From positions 107,575 through 171,574 of the forward strand of contig NZ_QXJC01000004.1 in assembly GCF_003570885.1 (NCBI RefSeq): a stretch of 64,000 bases of DNA, read 5' to 3'. The position numbers and the translations under genes were made by a program. The notes beneath the pieces are model-generated. The model did not search any database. It was not told where the DNA came from and saw nothing but the letters and a program-made list of their open reading frames with translations. Positions 10,001-18,194 of this stretch are shown here, one piece after another. Source of the DNA: Simplicispira hankyongi (GTDB taxonomy: Bacteria > Pseudomonadota > Gammaproteobacteria > Burkholderiales > Burkholderiaceae_C). Each line of letters starts with the position of its first letter. The first letter of the stretch is position 1.

Positions 10001-10843
10001 CGTGCCCGTACCCACCGGGCTGGTGGCGGTGATCTGGGTGTCGCTGTTCACGGTAAAGGCCGTCGCGGCCGTGCCGCCAAAGTTCACTGCCGTCACGCCC
10101 AGGCCAGCCTTGAAGCCGGTGCCGGTGAGGGTCACGCTGGTACTGCCTGCCGCTAGGCCGCTGGCGGGCGACACGCCCGTCACCGTGGGGGCTATGGGGT
10201 AGGGCTCGACCACCAGGTCATCGATACCGAAGGTCCAGTTCTGGTCAGACAGGAAGCTCACCTTGTCCACGTCGACTACGCTGGCCAACTGGGTCGGGTT
10301 GAAGGTGAAGGATTGAAAGTTTGACGGGTCGGCGACAACCGCCAGGTCAAAGGAGCCTACGGGCGTACCCCCCCGATAGCCTGTGACCGTGATCTTGGAG
10401 TTGAAGGTGATCCCATTGACAAAGTTGAATATCTTGACGCTCTTGATACTAAAGCGGTCGCCTGGCGTTGCTGCCTGAAAGTTCGCAATCGTTGGCTGGC
10501 CCGGGCCGGGGCCGCCTGACGCGTCGGCGGCTGGCTGCGCGGCGTCGCCCGTCGCGCCAGGGAAACCACTCAAAAGCCCGCTTGGTGTGGCATAGAGCCA
10601 GCCGTTGGCACCGAAGTTAGTGCCCAAAAAGTCGATGCCATTGAAGGTGCCAATCGGATCCACTTCGTTATGCCCCGTGCCGAATGTGATCGTTCCACCT
10701 GTGATGGCGGCCTGCGCGGGCAGGGCCAGCGCCAGCAGCAGCGCCATGCACCACGCGAACCACAGGCGCACAAAGGTGGCTGCGGCTTTGCGCTGATGCG
10801 TATGGGGAGAGGGGGGCGTGTTAGGCAACATGGCGATCATCAT
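7043..10843 (-). CDS. Giant IPT/TIG-repeat surface protein with IPTL-CTERM signal
   Basis: 1266 residues. A signal peptide (helix LWFAWCMALLLALALPAQA) is followed by a unique N-terminal domain to about residue 215, ten tandem IPT/TIG immunoglobulin-like repeats of about 86 residues (each near APTVTGIAPTAGPTGGG...DQYTYVA), a domain resembling choice-of-anchor U, then IPTLSPWG, a hydrophobic helix with LAG repeats and a basic tail (HKRYY). IPTLxxWG tails are recognised by exosortase H, encoded at 62613-63161. The protein is therefore probably exported, processed and displayed at the surface, perhaps for adhesion (inference). No good Shine-Dalgarno precedes the ATG; starts at 10843 and 10832 are both possible. 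It lies downstream of three tail-collar genes on the same strand. Confidence 0.85.
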   Translation of the reverse strand: MMIAMLPNTPPSPHTHQRKAAATFVRLWFAWCMALLLALALPAQAAITGGTITFGTGHNEVDPIGTFNGIDFLGTNFGANGWLYATPSGLLSGFPGATGDAAQPAADASGGPGPGQPTIANFQAATPGDRFSIKSVKIFNFVNGITFNSKITVTGYRGGTPVGSFDLAVVADPSNFQSFTFNPTQLASVVDVDKVSFLSDQNWTFGIDDLVVEPYPIAPTVTGVSPASGLAAGSTSVTLTGTGFKAGLGVTAVNFGGTAATAFTVNSDTQITATSPVGTGTVHVTATGSGATSSTSAADQFTYVAAPTVTGIAPTAGPTGGGTSVTITGTDFTGTTAVTFGATAATGFTVNSATSITATAPAGSAGTVDVRVTTPGGTSATGASDQYTYVAAPTVTGIAPTAGPTGGGTSVTITGTNFTGATAVTFGATAATGFTVNSATSITATAPAGSAGTVDARVTTPGGTSSTSASDQYTYVAGPTVTGIAPTAGPTGGGTSVTITGTGFAAAASTGAVHFGATVTTYTVNSNTQITATAPAGSAGTVDVTVITPGGTSSTSAADQYTYVAAPTVTGIAPTAGPTGGGTSVTITGTDFTGTTAVTFGATAATGFTVNSATSITATAPAGSAGTVDVRVTTPGGTSSTGASDQYTYVAAPTVTGIAPTAGPTGGGTSVTITGTNFTGTTAVTFGATAATGFTVNSATSITATAPAGSAGTVDVRVTTPIGTSSTSAADQYTYMAAPTVTSISPAAGPLAGSTVVTITGTNLTGATGVAFGGGAATGVTVVNATTITATAPAGTGTVHVQVTTVGGTSAAGTPDQFTYAAAPTVTAISPITGPTAGGTVVTITGTHFTGATGVKFGATAATGVTVVSDTSITATSPAGSAGTVDVQVTTPGGTSSTSASDQYTYVAVPTVTTLSPAIGPAAGGTVVTITGTNLTGATGVAFGGGAATGVTVVNATTVTATAPAGSAGTVDVVVTTPGGTSATGASDQYTYVAAPTATGIAPTAGPTGGGTSVTITGTDFTGTTAVTFGATAATGFTVNSATSITATAPAGSAGTVDVRVTTPGGTSSTSATDQFSYASLASLQTATGSGTTLTISNPGPTCILTLAQFTSPSALPTPQRQTLPVGYTYPFVAVDFTAEQCIPGSNLAVTLTFPGPVPANVVLMKYDAAATPPWQSFTPTSISGNQVTYTITDDGALDADKTAGRFTDPVILAVPAPVGVAAIPTLSPWGLALLSLLAGLAGLAGLAGLAGAVTLVHKRYYKSSI
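7091..7131. repeat. 9-bp tandem repeat in the sorting-signal helix
   Basis: CGCCAACCC is repeated four times in a row with a partial fifth unit. On the coding (minus) strand it encodes Leu-Ala-Gly units inside the membrane helix of the IPTL-CTERM signal. The unit is a multiple of three, so gain or loss of copies keeps the frame and changes helix length by three residues. Confidence 0.85.
7602..10195. repeat. Ten tandem approx. 259-bp repeats (IPT/TIG domains)
   Basis: DNA-level repetition of the IPT/TIG module. Several units, for example those covering 7650-7870, 8690-8890, 8940-9160, 9470-9680 and 9720-9930, are almost identical over more than 200 bases, while others (near 8000-8600, 9180-9400 and 9960-10190) have diverged. 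This points to recent duplication or gene conversion among some units. Confidence 0.9.
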
Positions 10844-10846
10844 TCA

Positions 10847-10893
10847 AAAACATAGCTGCCAGCGCTTTGTACATAAGCGCTAGCAGCCTATTT
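10847..10893. repeat. AGCGCT palindromic repeat
   Basis: CATAGCTGCCAGCGCTTTGTACATAAGCGCTAGCAGCCTATTT: inverted AGCGCTT/AAGCGCT and AGCTGC/GCAGCC arms. It fills most of the 73-base gap between the first tail-collar gene and the start of the surface-protein gene. Same family as the copies at 16617, 21250, 43064 and 48864. Confidence 0.7.
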
Positions 10894-10916
10894 GATGCAA
10901 AACCAGGGCACAGCGG

Positions 10917-11471
10917 TCAGGGTCTGGCGGGGAATTCCCCGTTCAGGCAAATACAGAAGTTCAGCGCCAGATTGGGCTGCAAGTTGCTGTGCGGCTGGCT
11001 GCCGCCACTGAACGGGGCCAGGGCGTTGGCGGCCAGCGCGCCCTGGGGCACGGTGGGCGCTCCGGGGGCGTAGGCGAATACCTGCGGTGCGCGTGGGCCG
11101 CTACCGTTCACGCTCTGCGCCAGCACATTGCCGCCGGGAATGGCCGCGGTGGCGTTCGCCGTCTGCACGGCAATGGCGTGGTTGTGCGGCGGCATGTCGG
11201 TGGGCAGCAGGGCGACAGCAGCTTCACCCACGGCCTCGCCCACGGTGCGCGGCGTGAGACCGGGGCCGGCGCCCGCGCCCATGGGGGCCTGGCCTTGCAG
11301 GTTGGGCAGGCCGAAGTTGCTCGTGCCGTTGCCGCCAAACTGGGTGCCGATGATGGAAAAAAGCGCCGGATTCTGCTGCAAGGGCATGAGCTGGCCTTGG
11401 CACATGGCCCAGTTCACGGGCGCGAAGTTGAAGCCGAAGGCGCGGATTTCTCCGATAAAGGGGTCTGCCAT
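10917..11471 (-). CDS. Phage tail collar domain protein (MdpB-like), copy 1
   Basis: 184 residues. The N-terminus (FIGEIRAFGFNFAPVNW, then LFSIIGTQFGGNGTSNFGLPNLQG) is the tail-collar domain seen in phage tail fibres and in bacterial microcystin-dependent-type proteins. A histidine-containing PPHNH segment and a C-terminal NLQPNLALNFCICLNG motif follow, as in the MdpB group. No signal peptide is seen. AAGGAGACCCC lies just before the ATG. It is the last of three tandem paralogues, followed by the IPTL-CTERM protein. The function of chromosomal MdpB-like proteins is unknown to me; no other phage genes lie nearby. Confidence 0.85.
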   Translation of the reverse strand: MADPFIGEIRAFGFNFAPVNWAMCQGQLMPLQQNPALFSIIGTQFGGNGTSNFGLPNLQGQAPMGAGAGPGLTPRTVGEAVGEAAVALLPTDMPPHNHAIAVQTANATAAIPGGNVLAQSVNGSGPRAPQVFAYAPGAPTVPQGALAANALAPFSGGSQPHSNLQPNLALNFCICLNGEFPARP

Positions 11472-11489
11472 GGGGTCTCCTTGCCTGTT

Positions 11490-11993
11490 TCAGCTGCGGG
11501 ATGGAAAAATGCCGCTGGTGGCAATGCACCAGTTGACGGCCAGCGAGGGCTGCATGTTCTCGTGCGCCTGGTTGGCGCCGCTGGTTGCCACGGCGCCGGC
11601 GGCCAACGCGGCGCTGCCGTTGGGCACGGCATAGGCCGAGACACTTGCTGGCAGGGTGGCCAGCGATGCTGTGCTGGGCGCGGCGGTGCTGGCGGCGGCG
11701 GTGCTGGCGTAGACGGCGTGGGTGTGCGCAGGCACTTCGGCAGCGGTCAGCGTGGCGGTTTCACTGCCGCTCTGGGCGCCGATGGCGACCGAACTGCCGT
11801 AGCCCAACGGGGCGCGCCCGCGCAGGTCGGGCAGGGCGAAGTTGGTGGTGCCGTTACCGCCGTAGGCGACGCCCAGCAAGGAGAAAAGGGCCTGGTTCTG
11901 CTGCACGGACAGCAGGCGACCGTCGCACGGCGCCCAGCCCTTGGGGGTGATGCCGAAGGCGAAGGCGCGGGTTTCACCGAGAAAGGGATCCAT
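11490..11993 (-). CDS. Phage tail collar domain protein (MdpB-like), copy 2
   Basis: 167 residues, paralogous to its two neighbours. It begins MDPFLGETRAFAFGITPKGW and carries LFSLLGVAYGGNGTTNFALPDLRGRAPLGYG, typical of the tail-collar fold, then PAHTH, an Ala/Ser-rich low-complexity middle and NMQPSLAVNWCIATSGIFP. The ATG at 11993 has a GGAG site 6 bases upstream; a longer frame to 12146 overlaps copy 3 and is a shadow. It sits 18 bases upstream of copy 1 and 13 bases downstream of copy 3, so the genes are certainly co-directional and probably one transcript. Confidence 0.85.
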   Translation of the reverse strand: MDPFLGETRAFAFGITPKGWAPCDGRLLSVQQNQALFSLLGVAYGGNGTTNFALPDLRGRAPLGYGSSVAIGAQSGSETATLTAAEVPAHTHAVYASTAAASTAAPSTASLATLPASVSAYAVPNGSAALAAGAVATSGANQAHENMQPSLAVNWCIATSGIFPSRS

Positions 11994-12006
11994 GGTCTGC
12001 TCCTGT

Positions 12007-12525
12007 TCAGCCCTGGGAAGGGAAGATGCCCGCCAGGGCGATGATGAAACCCACCGCCAGCGAGGGCATGACGTTGCCGTGCGGCTGCCCGCCGCCCACG
12101 GTTTCCACCGTGCCGGGGGCCAGCCAGGCCGAGGGGGTGGGGGCACTTGCGTAGAAGCTCAAGCCGGTAGCCGCCGCCGGCACCAAGTTTTGCGGGCTGG
12201 CGCTGCTGGACGCGCCGCCCGCCGCGAAGGTGTGGGTGTGCGCAGGGGTTTGCGCCACGGTGAGGGTGACGTTTTCCACGCCCATTAACTGGCCCTGCAC
12301 GCGCGGGCTCAGGCCAGGCCCCTGACCCATGCCGATGGGCAGGCGCCCGCGCAGGTCGGGCAGACCAAAGGTGCTGACGCCGTCGCCGCCGTACGTGGTG
12401 CCCAGCAGGGCGTAAAGGACGTCATTTTCGGCGATGGACAGCAGGCGGCCGTCGCACGGCGCCCAGTTTTGAGGGGCGTAATTGCCCCCGAACATGCGGA
12501 TTTCTCCGATGTAGGCTTCGCTCAT
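12007..12525 (-). CDS. Phage tail collar domain protein (MdpB-like), copy 3
   Basis: 172 residues. Starts [21 protein letters not shown], then LYALLGTTYGGDGVSTFGLPDLRGRLPIGMG, PAHTHTF and a C-terminal GNVMPSLAVGFIIALAGIFP. It is the closest of the three to the classical microcystin-dependent protein pattern. AAAGGAGCCC precedes the ATG. Its start overlaps the stop of the GNAT gene by four bases (ATGA), the mark of translational coupling, so the acetyltransferase and this protein are very likely made together. Confidence 0.86.
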   Translation of the reverse strand: MSEAYIGEIRMFGGNYAPQNWAPCDGRLLSIAENDVLYALLGTTYGGDGVSTFGLPDLRGRLPIGMGQGPGLSPRVQGQLMGVENVTLTVAQTPAHTHTFAAGGASSSASPQNLVPAAATGLSFYASAPTPSAWLAPGTVETVGGGQPHGNVMPSLAVGFIIALAGIFPSQG

Positions 12526-13355
12526 GGGATGGGCTCCTTTGTAGGCGGCGGGGTCAGGCGCGTGACGATGGCCTGGTAACACATGTCCCCGGCCGCACCG
12601 TCCATCACGGGGCCAAGGAATAACGGAAAGCGCCCCAGGCGTGGGTGGGCCAGGGTGTAGGTGGCGTGCGCGGGGCGGCCTAGGTCCGGGCCCGTGAAGC
12701 GCAGCGAGCAGCCAAGGCCGTGCGCACCCTGGCGGTGCGTGGCCTCTTGCAAGCGCAGCGTGGCCAAAAGACTGCCGTCGCCGCCGGGCTGGCTGAGCTG
12801 AAAGTCCGTTCCCGTTTCGGCGGCCAAATCCTCCATACCCGGCGGTTGCACGGGCGGGCGTTGCAAGTAAAGGTAAACGCCCCGGTCGTCCCGCACCTGA
12901 AAGCCCAGGCGTTCATAGGCGCTGAGGATGGGGTTGTTCTTCTCAACGTGCAGGCCCAGGGGGGCGCCGCAGGCGTCGGACTCATCGGCCAACGCGCGCA
13001 GCAGGCGCCCGCCCAGTCCCTGGCGCCGGTGCGCGGGCAGTAAGGCGATGTCGATGATGCGGATTTCCGCGGGGGTGCGGTCCACATACAGGCGGCCGGC
13101 TATCTGTGCTGGCCCGCCGCCCTCCCCGCCGCGCAGCACGATGCTGAACGTAGGGTTGGCGTAGCCGTGCATGTACTGGGCGTGCTGGGCAGCGAATTGC
13201 TGGCGGGTGAAGGCATCCCACTCGGGCGCGCTCCAGCCAAACTGCTGGCGCTCGGCCTCGCGAGTGGCGGCGAATATGGTGTGCAATACCTCTTCGTCCC
13301 CAGGCTGGATGGAGCGCAACGCCAGAGGATCGGGCAGGGTGCGGTGCGCAGGCAT
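12522..13355 (-). CDS. GNAT acetyltransferase fused to DUF6916-like domain
   Basis: 277 residues in two parts. Residues about 10-155 are a GNAT acetyltransferase: [20 protein letters not shown] holds the acetyl-CoA-binding RRQGLG motif, followed by [18 protein letters not shown]. Residues about 180-270 resemble the DUF6916 domain ([22 protein letters not shown] segment ending CYQAIVTRL). It is the first gene of the tail-collar/surface-protein series and overlaps copy 3 by four bases. The coupling suggests that it acetylates or otherwise matures a product of this operon (inference). The ATG at 13355 is used; the frame is open further upstream without support. Confidence 0.82.
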   Translation of the reverse strand: MPAHRTLPDPLALRSIQPGDEEVLHTIFAATREAERQQFGWSAPEWDAFTRQQFAAQHAQYMHGYANPTFSIVLRGGEGGGPAQIAGRLYVDRTPAEIRIIDIALLPAHRRQGLGGRLLRALADESDACGAPLGLHVEKNNPILSAYERLGFQVRDDRGVYLYLQRPPVQPPGMEDLAAETGTDFQLSQPGGDGSLLATLRLQEATHRQGAHGLGCSLRFTGPDLGRPAHATYTLAHPRLGRFPLFLGPVMDGAAGDMCYQAIVTRLTPPPTKEPIP

Positions 13356-13570
13356 GGTGGGGTAGGGAGTGTGGCGGCATGCCCGGCGGCGGCCACTGCC
13401 CTGGTACACCGGAGCTTGATGCTAATGGAACCGCAAATCTTTGTGAACAATGGGTTTTCCCTAGTGCCATTGCCTGTTTCTCAGGGTCCAGCATCAGCGG
13501 GGATGGCTCGGTGGGGCGCGATCCGCAAAGGCGGGCCTATCATCGCGGGTTCGACTTTTTTCACCCGCTG

Positions 13571-16500
13571 ATGCCAGATCCCGTCTCCCCTGAAGCTTCC
13601 ACCGACGGCCCCCACCTTGCCCGCGCCCTGCGCGAGCAGCGCATCAGCATCCGCGGCGCGCGCACGCACAACCTCAAAAACATCGACCTCGACCTGCCGC
13701 GCAACCAGTTGGTGGTCATCACCGGGCTGTCGGGCTCCGGCAAGTCGAGCCTGGCGTTCGACACGCTGTACGCCGAGGGCCAGCGGCGCTATGTGGAGAG
13801 CCTCTCTGCCTATGCGCGGCAGTTTCTCGGGCGACTGGACAAGCCCGATGTCGATTTGATTGAAGGCCTCTCGCCCGCCATTGCCATCGAGCAGAAGGCC
13901 ACCAGCCACAACCCGCGCTCCACGGTGGGCACGGTGACCGAGATTCACGATTACCTGCGCCTGCTGTACGCCCGCGCCGGCACGCCGTACTGCCCCGAGC
14001 ATGGCCTGCCACTGCAATCGCAGACGGTGAGCCAAATGGTCGATGCGGTGCTGGCGCTGCCGCTTGATACGCGCTTGATGCTGCTGGCGCCCGTGGCACG
14101 CGAGAAGAAGGGGGAATTCACCGAGCTGTTCGCGCAGATGCAGGCGCTGGGCTATGTGCGCTTTCGCGTCGATGGCCAGGTGCTGGAGGCCGAAAACCTG
14201 CCACAGCTGAAAAAGACCGAGAAGCACGATATCGACGTCGTCATCGACCGCCTCAAGGTGCGCCCGGACGCCCAGCAGCGCCTGGCCGAGAGCATCGAAG
14301 CGGCGCTGCGCGTGGGCGCCAGCGCGGGCGAGACCAATGGCCGCGTGCTGGCGCTGGAGATGGACAGCAACACGGACGGTGAAGGCGAGCACGCGTTCAG
14401 CGCGAAATTCTCCTGCCCGGTGTGCAGCTATTCGCTGCCCGAGCTGGAACCACGCCTGTTTTCCTTCAACTCGCCCATGGGGGCCTGCCCCACCTGCGAC
14501 GGCCTGGGCCACAGCGAGGTGTTCGACCCGGCGCGCGTGGTGGCCTTTCCCACGCTCAGCCTGGCCAGCGGCGCCATCAAGGGCTGGGACCGGCGCAACG
14601 CCTACTACTTTGCCATGCTGCAAAGCCTGGGCGAGCACTACCACTTTGACGTGGACACGCCGTTCGAGACCTTGCCGCCCCAGGTGCAGCAGGTGGTGCT
14701 GCACGGTTCGGGTGACGAGCAGATTGTGTTTCGCTACCTTGTTGACAGTGGCGCATCCAAGGGCAAGCCGGTGCTGCGCGAGCACCCCTTCGAAGGGATC
14801 CTGCCCAATATGACGCGGCGCTACCGCGAGACCGATTCCAGTGCGGTGCGCGAGGACCTGGCCCGCTACCGCCAGTCGCAGCCCTGTCCCGACTGCCACG
14901 GCACACGCCTGCGCCGCGAGGCACGCTTCGTGAAAATCGGCGAAGGCGAGCAGGCCCGCGCCATCTGGGAGGTGAGCCGCGCCACGCTGTCTGCTTCCCA
15001 CGCCTGGTTTGCCGCTCTGCGGCTCAGCGGTTCGAAGGCCGACATTGCCGACAAAGTGGTGCGCGAAATCGCCACCCGCCTGCAGTTTCTGAACGACGTG
15101 GGCCTGAACTACCTGAGCCTGGACCGCAGTGCCGAGACGCTCTCGGGCGGCGAAGCGCAGCGCATCCGCCTGGCCAGCCAGATCGGCTCGGGCCTGACGG
15201 GCGTGATGTACGTGCTCGACGAGCCCAGCATCGGCCTGCACCAACGCGACAACGACCGGCTGATCGCCACGCTCAAACACCTGCGCGACATCGGCAACAG
15301 CGTGATCGTCGTCGAGCACGACGAAGACATGATGCGCGCCGCCGACCAAGTGGTGGACATGGGCCCCGGCGCTGGCGTACACGGTGGCCGCGTGATGGCC
15401 CAGGGCACCTACGACGAAGTGCGCGCCAACCCCGATTCGCTCACCGGCCAGTACCTGGCGGGCACGCGCCGCATCGCCGTCCCGGCGCGGCGCACGCCCT
15501 GGCTGCCGGTGGTGAAACAGGAGGCCCCTGCCGCGCCCAAGGGCAAATCGCGTTTCCCCGTCACCGAAGCCGGCGAACGCCGCGCTGCACGCCTTGCCGA
15601 GCATGTGGCCCGCCAGGGCGCCGTGCAGGCGCTGCGCGTGGTCGGGGCGAGCGGTCACAACCTCAAAGACGTGAGCGTCGATTTTCCGGTCGGCCTGTTC
15701 ACCTGCGTAACGGGCGTTTCTGGCTCAGGCAAAAGCACGCTGGTGAACGACACGCTGTACACCGCCGTGGCCCACCAGCTCTACCGCGCGCACGAGGAGC
15801 CGGCGGCACACGAAGCCATTGAAGGCATCGAGTATTTCGACAAGGTCATCAACGTCGACCAAAGCCCCATTGGCCGCACGCCGCGCAGCAACCCGGCCAC
15901 CTACACCGGCCTGTTCACGCCCATCCGTGAACTGATGGCGGAAACCAACCTCGCCAAGGAGCGCGGCTACGGCCCAGGGCGCTTCAGCTTCAACGTGGCG
16001 GGCGGGCGCTGTGAGGCCTGCCAGGGCGACGGCGTGGTGAAGGTGGAAATGCACTTTCTGCCAGATGTCTACGTGCCTTGCGACATCTGCCACGGCCAAC
16101 GCTACAACCGCGAATCGCTGGAAGTGCAATGGAAGGGCCGCAACATCGCGGGCATCCTGGAGCTGACGGTGGAAGACGCCTACGCCTTCTTCAAGGACGT
16201 GCCTTCAATAGCCCGCAAGCTGCAGACCCTGCTCGACGTCGGCCTGTCGTACCTGCGCCTGGGGCAAAGCGCCACCACGCTCTCGGGCGGCGAGGCGCAG
16301 CGCGTCAAGCTCGCGCAAGAGCTCAGCAAACGCGACACCGGCCGCACCCTCTACATCCTGGACGAGCCCACCACCGGCCTGCACTTTGCCGACATCGATT
16401 TGCTGCTCAAGGTGCTGCACCAGCTGCGCGACGCCGGCAACACCATCGTCGTCATCGAGCACAACCTGGACGTCATCAAGACCGCCGACTGGATCATCGA

Positions 16501-16639
16501 CATGGGACCCGAGGGCGGCGCGGGTGGAGGCAGCGTGGTGGGCACGGGCACGCCGGAGCAGGTCGCGGCCAACCCGGCGAGCCATACCGGGCATTACCTG
16601 CGGAAATATTTGGCCAAATCGGCCTCTAGCGCTTTATAG
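13571..16639 (+). CDS. uvrA: Excinuclease ABC subunit A
   Basis: 1022 residues. DNA-damage recognition ATPase of nucleotide excision repair, working with UvrB. Two ABC modules: Walker [10 protein letters not shown] and GVSGSGKST, signature motifs [12 protein letters not shown] and [12 protein letters not shown], Walker [10 protein letters not shown] and LDEPTTGLH. Zinc-binding Cys pairs are visible in CPVC...CPTC and CEAC...CDIC. The start at 13571 lacks a strong ribosome site but is the last ATG before the conserved region. The final codons (SASSAL) and stop fall inside a copy of the AGCGCT repeat. No clear LexA box was found upstream. Confidence 0.97.
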   Translation: MPDPVSPEASTDGPHLARALREQRISIRGARTHNLKNIDLDLPRNQLVVITGLSGSGKSSLAFDTLYAEGQRRYVESLSAYARQFLGRLDKPDVDLIEGLSPAIAIEQKATSHNPRSTVGTVTEIHDYLRLLYARAGTPYCPEHGLPLQSQTVSQMVDAVLALPLDTRLMLLAPVAREKKGEFTELFAQMQALGYVRFRVDGQVLEAENLPQLKKTEKHDIDVVIDRLKVRPDAQQRLAESIEAALRVGASAGETNGRVLALEMDSNTDGEGEHAFSAKFSCPVCSYSLPELEPRLFSFNSPMGACPTCDGLGHSEVFDPARVVAFPTLSLASGAIKGWDRRNAYYFAMLQSLGEHYHFDVDTPFETLPPQVQQVVLHGSGDEQIVFRYLVDSGASKGKPVLREHPFEGILPNMTRRYRETDSSAVREDLARYRQSQPCPDCHGTRLRREARFVKIGEGEQARAIWEVSRATLSASHAWFAALRLSGSKADIADKVVREIATRLQFLNDVGLNYLSLDRSAETLSGGEAQRIRLASQIGSGLTGVMYVLDEPSIGLHQRDNDRLIATLKHLRDIGNSVIVVEHDEDMMRAADQVVDMGPGAGVHGGRVMAQGTYDEVRANPDSLTGQYLAGTRRIAVPARRTPWLPVVKQEAPAAPKGKSRFPVTEAGERRAARLAEHVARQGAVQALRVVGASGHNLKDVSVDFPVGLFTCVTGVSGSGKSTLVNDTLYTAVAHQLYRAHEEPAAHEAIEGIEYFDKVINVDQSPIGRTPRSNPATYTGLFTPIRELMAETNLAKERGYGPGRFSFNVAGGRCEACQGDGVVKVEMHFLPDVYVPCDICHGQRYNRESLEVQWKGRNIAGILELTVEDAYAFFKDVPSIARKLQTLLDVGLSYLRLGQSATTLSGGEAQRVKLAQELSKRDTGRTLYILDEPTTGLHFADIDLLLKVLHQLRDAGNTIVVIEHNLDVIKTADWIIDMGPEGGAGGGSVVGTGTPEQVAANPASHTGHYLRKYLAKSASSAL

Positions 16640-16663
16640 ATATGCGCTTTCAGCTATTTATTT
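16617..16663. repeat. AGCGCT palindromic repeat at the uvrA stop
   Basis: AATCGGCCTCTAGCGCTTTATAGATATGCGCTTTCAGCTATTTAT. It has the same GCCTCTAGCGCTT...GCGCTTTCAGCTATT layout as the copies at 43064 (opposite strand) and 48864. It supplies the last seven codons and the stop of uvrA. Confidence 0.65.
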
Positions 16664-16730
16664 GGTAGCTTACGTACGGAGATGCTCTAGGGAATAATGG
16701 CCTCTCCAACTCGCCCGCCCACACCCGCCC

Positions 16731-17177
16731 ATGCACTCCATCACCTTGCGCTTTCTGGCCCCGCACAACAGCCCGCACGCCGGCGCCGGCGCCCGCGTCT
16801 CAGGCGGCAGCGTTCTTGGCTGGGTGGACGAAGCCGGCTTTGCCTGCGCCTCGGCCTGGGCGCGGGGCGCCTGCGTGACGGCTTTTGTCGGCAACGCGCA
16901 CTTTTTGCGGCCGGTGCATGCGGGCGATTTGGTCGAGGTGCGTGCGCACCTGGCGTTCACCGGCGAGACCAGCATGAGCCTGGCGATTGAAGTGCACACC
17001 GGCGCGCTGGCCGGCAGCGAGCTGCACATGGTGCTGCACTGCGCAGCCGTCTATGTGGCGCTGGACGCTGCCGGCGCGCCGCGCGCCGTAGACCATTTCA
17101 TTCCCGAAACGCCTGGCGACATGGCCCTGGCGCAGCGGGTCCAAGCGCAAATTGCCGCCGCGCAGGCGGTGCAGTGA
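16731..17177 (+). CDS. Acyl-CoA thioesterase (hotdog fold)
   Basis: 148 residues, a single hotdog domain of the YciA/BACH type, which hydrolyses acyl-CoA to free acid and CoA in the cytoplasm. Seen: GGSVLGWVDEAGFACASAWARG with the catalytic-region Asp, then CVTAFVGNAHFLRPVHAGD, both characteristic of the family. The preferred acyl chain cannot be read from sequence. Its TGA overlaps the GTG start of the next gene, so the two are probably co-transcribed. Confidence 0.85.
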   Translation: MHSITLRFLAPHNSPHAGAGARVSGGSVLGWVDEAGFACASAWARGACVTAFVGNAHFLRPVHAGDLVEVRAHLAFTGETSMSLAIEVHTGALAGSELHMVLHCAAVYVALDAAGAPRAVDHFIPETPGDMALAQRVQAQIAAAQAVQ

Positions 17178-18127
17178 GCCGCCGCCCCACCGGTGAGGCA
17201 GCGGGCCTGGGGACGGGCGACCTGCTGGCGGCGCTGGCCGTGGTCGTCCTCTGGGGGCTTAACTTCATTGCCATGAAGTGGGGGCTGGAAAGCTTCACCC
17301 CCTTTGAACTGGGCGGCATGCGCTACGTCGCCGCCGCCCTTCCGATGGTGTTTCTGGTGCGCCCACCGCGCATTGGTTGGCGCTGGGTGGTCGGATTTGG
17401 CATGTTCCAGGGCGTGGGACAGTTCAGTTTTGGTTTCTTTGCGCTCAAACTCGGCATGACGGCGGCGCTGGCCAGCGTGCTGATGCAGACCCAGGTGTTC
17501 TTCACCGCGCTGTTTGGCTTTATGGCGCTGGGCGAGCGACCCAGCCGCCCGCTGCTGATCGGCATGGCCCTGGCGGCTGTCGGGCTCGGGTGCTTTGCCA
17601 TGAACTTCATTGGGCCTGAAGCGGGCAGCGCCGGCGGTGCCACGCTGATCGGCATTGCGCTCACGCTGTGCGCGGCGGCGTCTTGGTCGGTCTCGAACAT
17701 CATTGCGCGCCTGGCACAGCGTGCGGCGCCGGGCTACGACCCGATTGCCTTTGTCGTCTGGTCCTGCCCGGCGCCGATTCTGGCGTTCGCTGCGCTCGTG
17801 GCGGTCACGGAGCCTGACGCTGACCGCTGGCTCCACCTGGGTAGCTGGAGCGCTTTGCCCGGGCTGGCCTGGGGCTCGGTCGCGTACCTGGGCTGGGCGG
17901 CAACCATCCTCGGCTACGGCCTGTGGACACGTCTGCTCACGCGCCACCCGGCCAACCGGGTGGCGCCTTTCAGCCTGGGCGTACCGGTCGTGGGATTGGC
18001 GGCCGGCCTGCTGGTGCTGGGCGAAGTCGTGACCGGATGGCAATGGGTCGGAACGGCCTTTATCGTGGCGGCGCTGGTTTGCGTGGTGCTGGGCGGGCGC
18101 ATGGCCCAGCGCAAAAGTACCCCGTAA
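17174..18127 (+). CDS. EamA-family (DMT) transporter
   Basis: 317 residues with ten predicted membrane helices arranged as two EamA repeats: LAALAVVVLWGLNFIAMKWG opens the first, and LTLCAAASWSVSNIIARLA the second. Members export amino acids or other small metabolites; closest in style to the E. coli EamA/YdcZ group, with the substrate unknown. Starts at GTG overlapping the stop of the thioesterase gene by four bases. A hairpin immediately follows the stop, better oriented as terminator for the gene on the opposite strand. Confidence 0.85.
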   Translation: MSRRPTGEAAGLGTGDLLAALAVVVLWGLNFIAMKWGLESFTPFELGGMRYVAAALPMVFLVRPPRIGWRWVVGFGMFQGVGQFSFGFFALKLGMTAALASVLMQTQVFFTALFGFMALGERPSRPLLIGMALAAVGLGCFAMNFIGPEAGSAGGATLIGIALTLCAAASWSVSNIIARLAQRAAPGYDPIAFVVWSCPAPILAFAALVAVTEPDADRWLHLGSWSALPGLAWGSVAYLGWAATILGYGLWTRLLTRHPANRVAPFSLGVPVVGLAAGLLVLGEVVTGWQWVGTAFIVAALVCVVLGGRMAQRKSTP

Positions 18128-18160
18128 AAAAGGCCCGCACCGTTTGCACGGTACGGGCCT
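18126..18160 (-). terminator. Rho-independent terminator of the DUF4148-like gene
   Basis: AGGCCCG-ACCGT arms (18131-18143) pair with ACGGT-CGGGCCT (18148-18160) around TTGC, and the minus-strand transcript then runs into six U (18126-18131). It may also slow transcription from the plus-strand EamA gene, though that side has no T run. Confidence 0.8.
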
Positions 18161-18194
18161 AGAAGCGAGGGCGCCTAGCGCCCTGCCGCAGTGT

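Noticed and set aside
7589..10156. An 855-codon open frame on the plus strand within the IPT/TIG repeats
   Set aside because: It is open because one repeat unit lacks stops in that frame and is copied ten times. The product is a low-complexity Arg/Gly/His repeat without signal or start site.
7602..10195. Regular repeats as a CRISPR array
   Set aside because: The unit is about 259 bases, coding and without unique spacers; it is a protein-domain repeat.
10917..12525. Tail-collar genes as part of a prophage
   Set aside because: No integrase, capsid, terminase, portal or lysis genes are nearby; the neighbours are a surface protein and housekeeping genes.
13356..13570. LexA (SOS) box in front of uvrA
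   Set aside because: No CTGT-N8-ACAG or close variant was found in the gap.
13481..15658. A 725-codon minus-strand frame opposite uvrA
   Set aside because: Antisense to the conserved first ABC module of uvrA; no recognisable domain.
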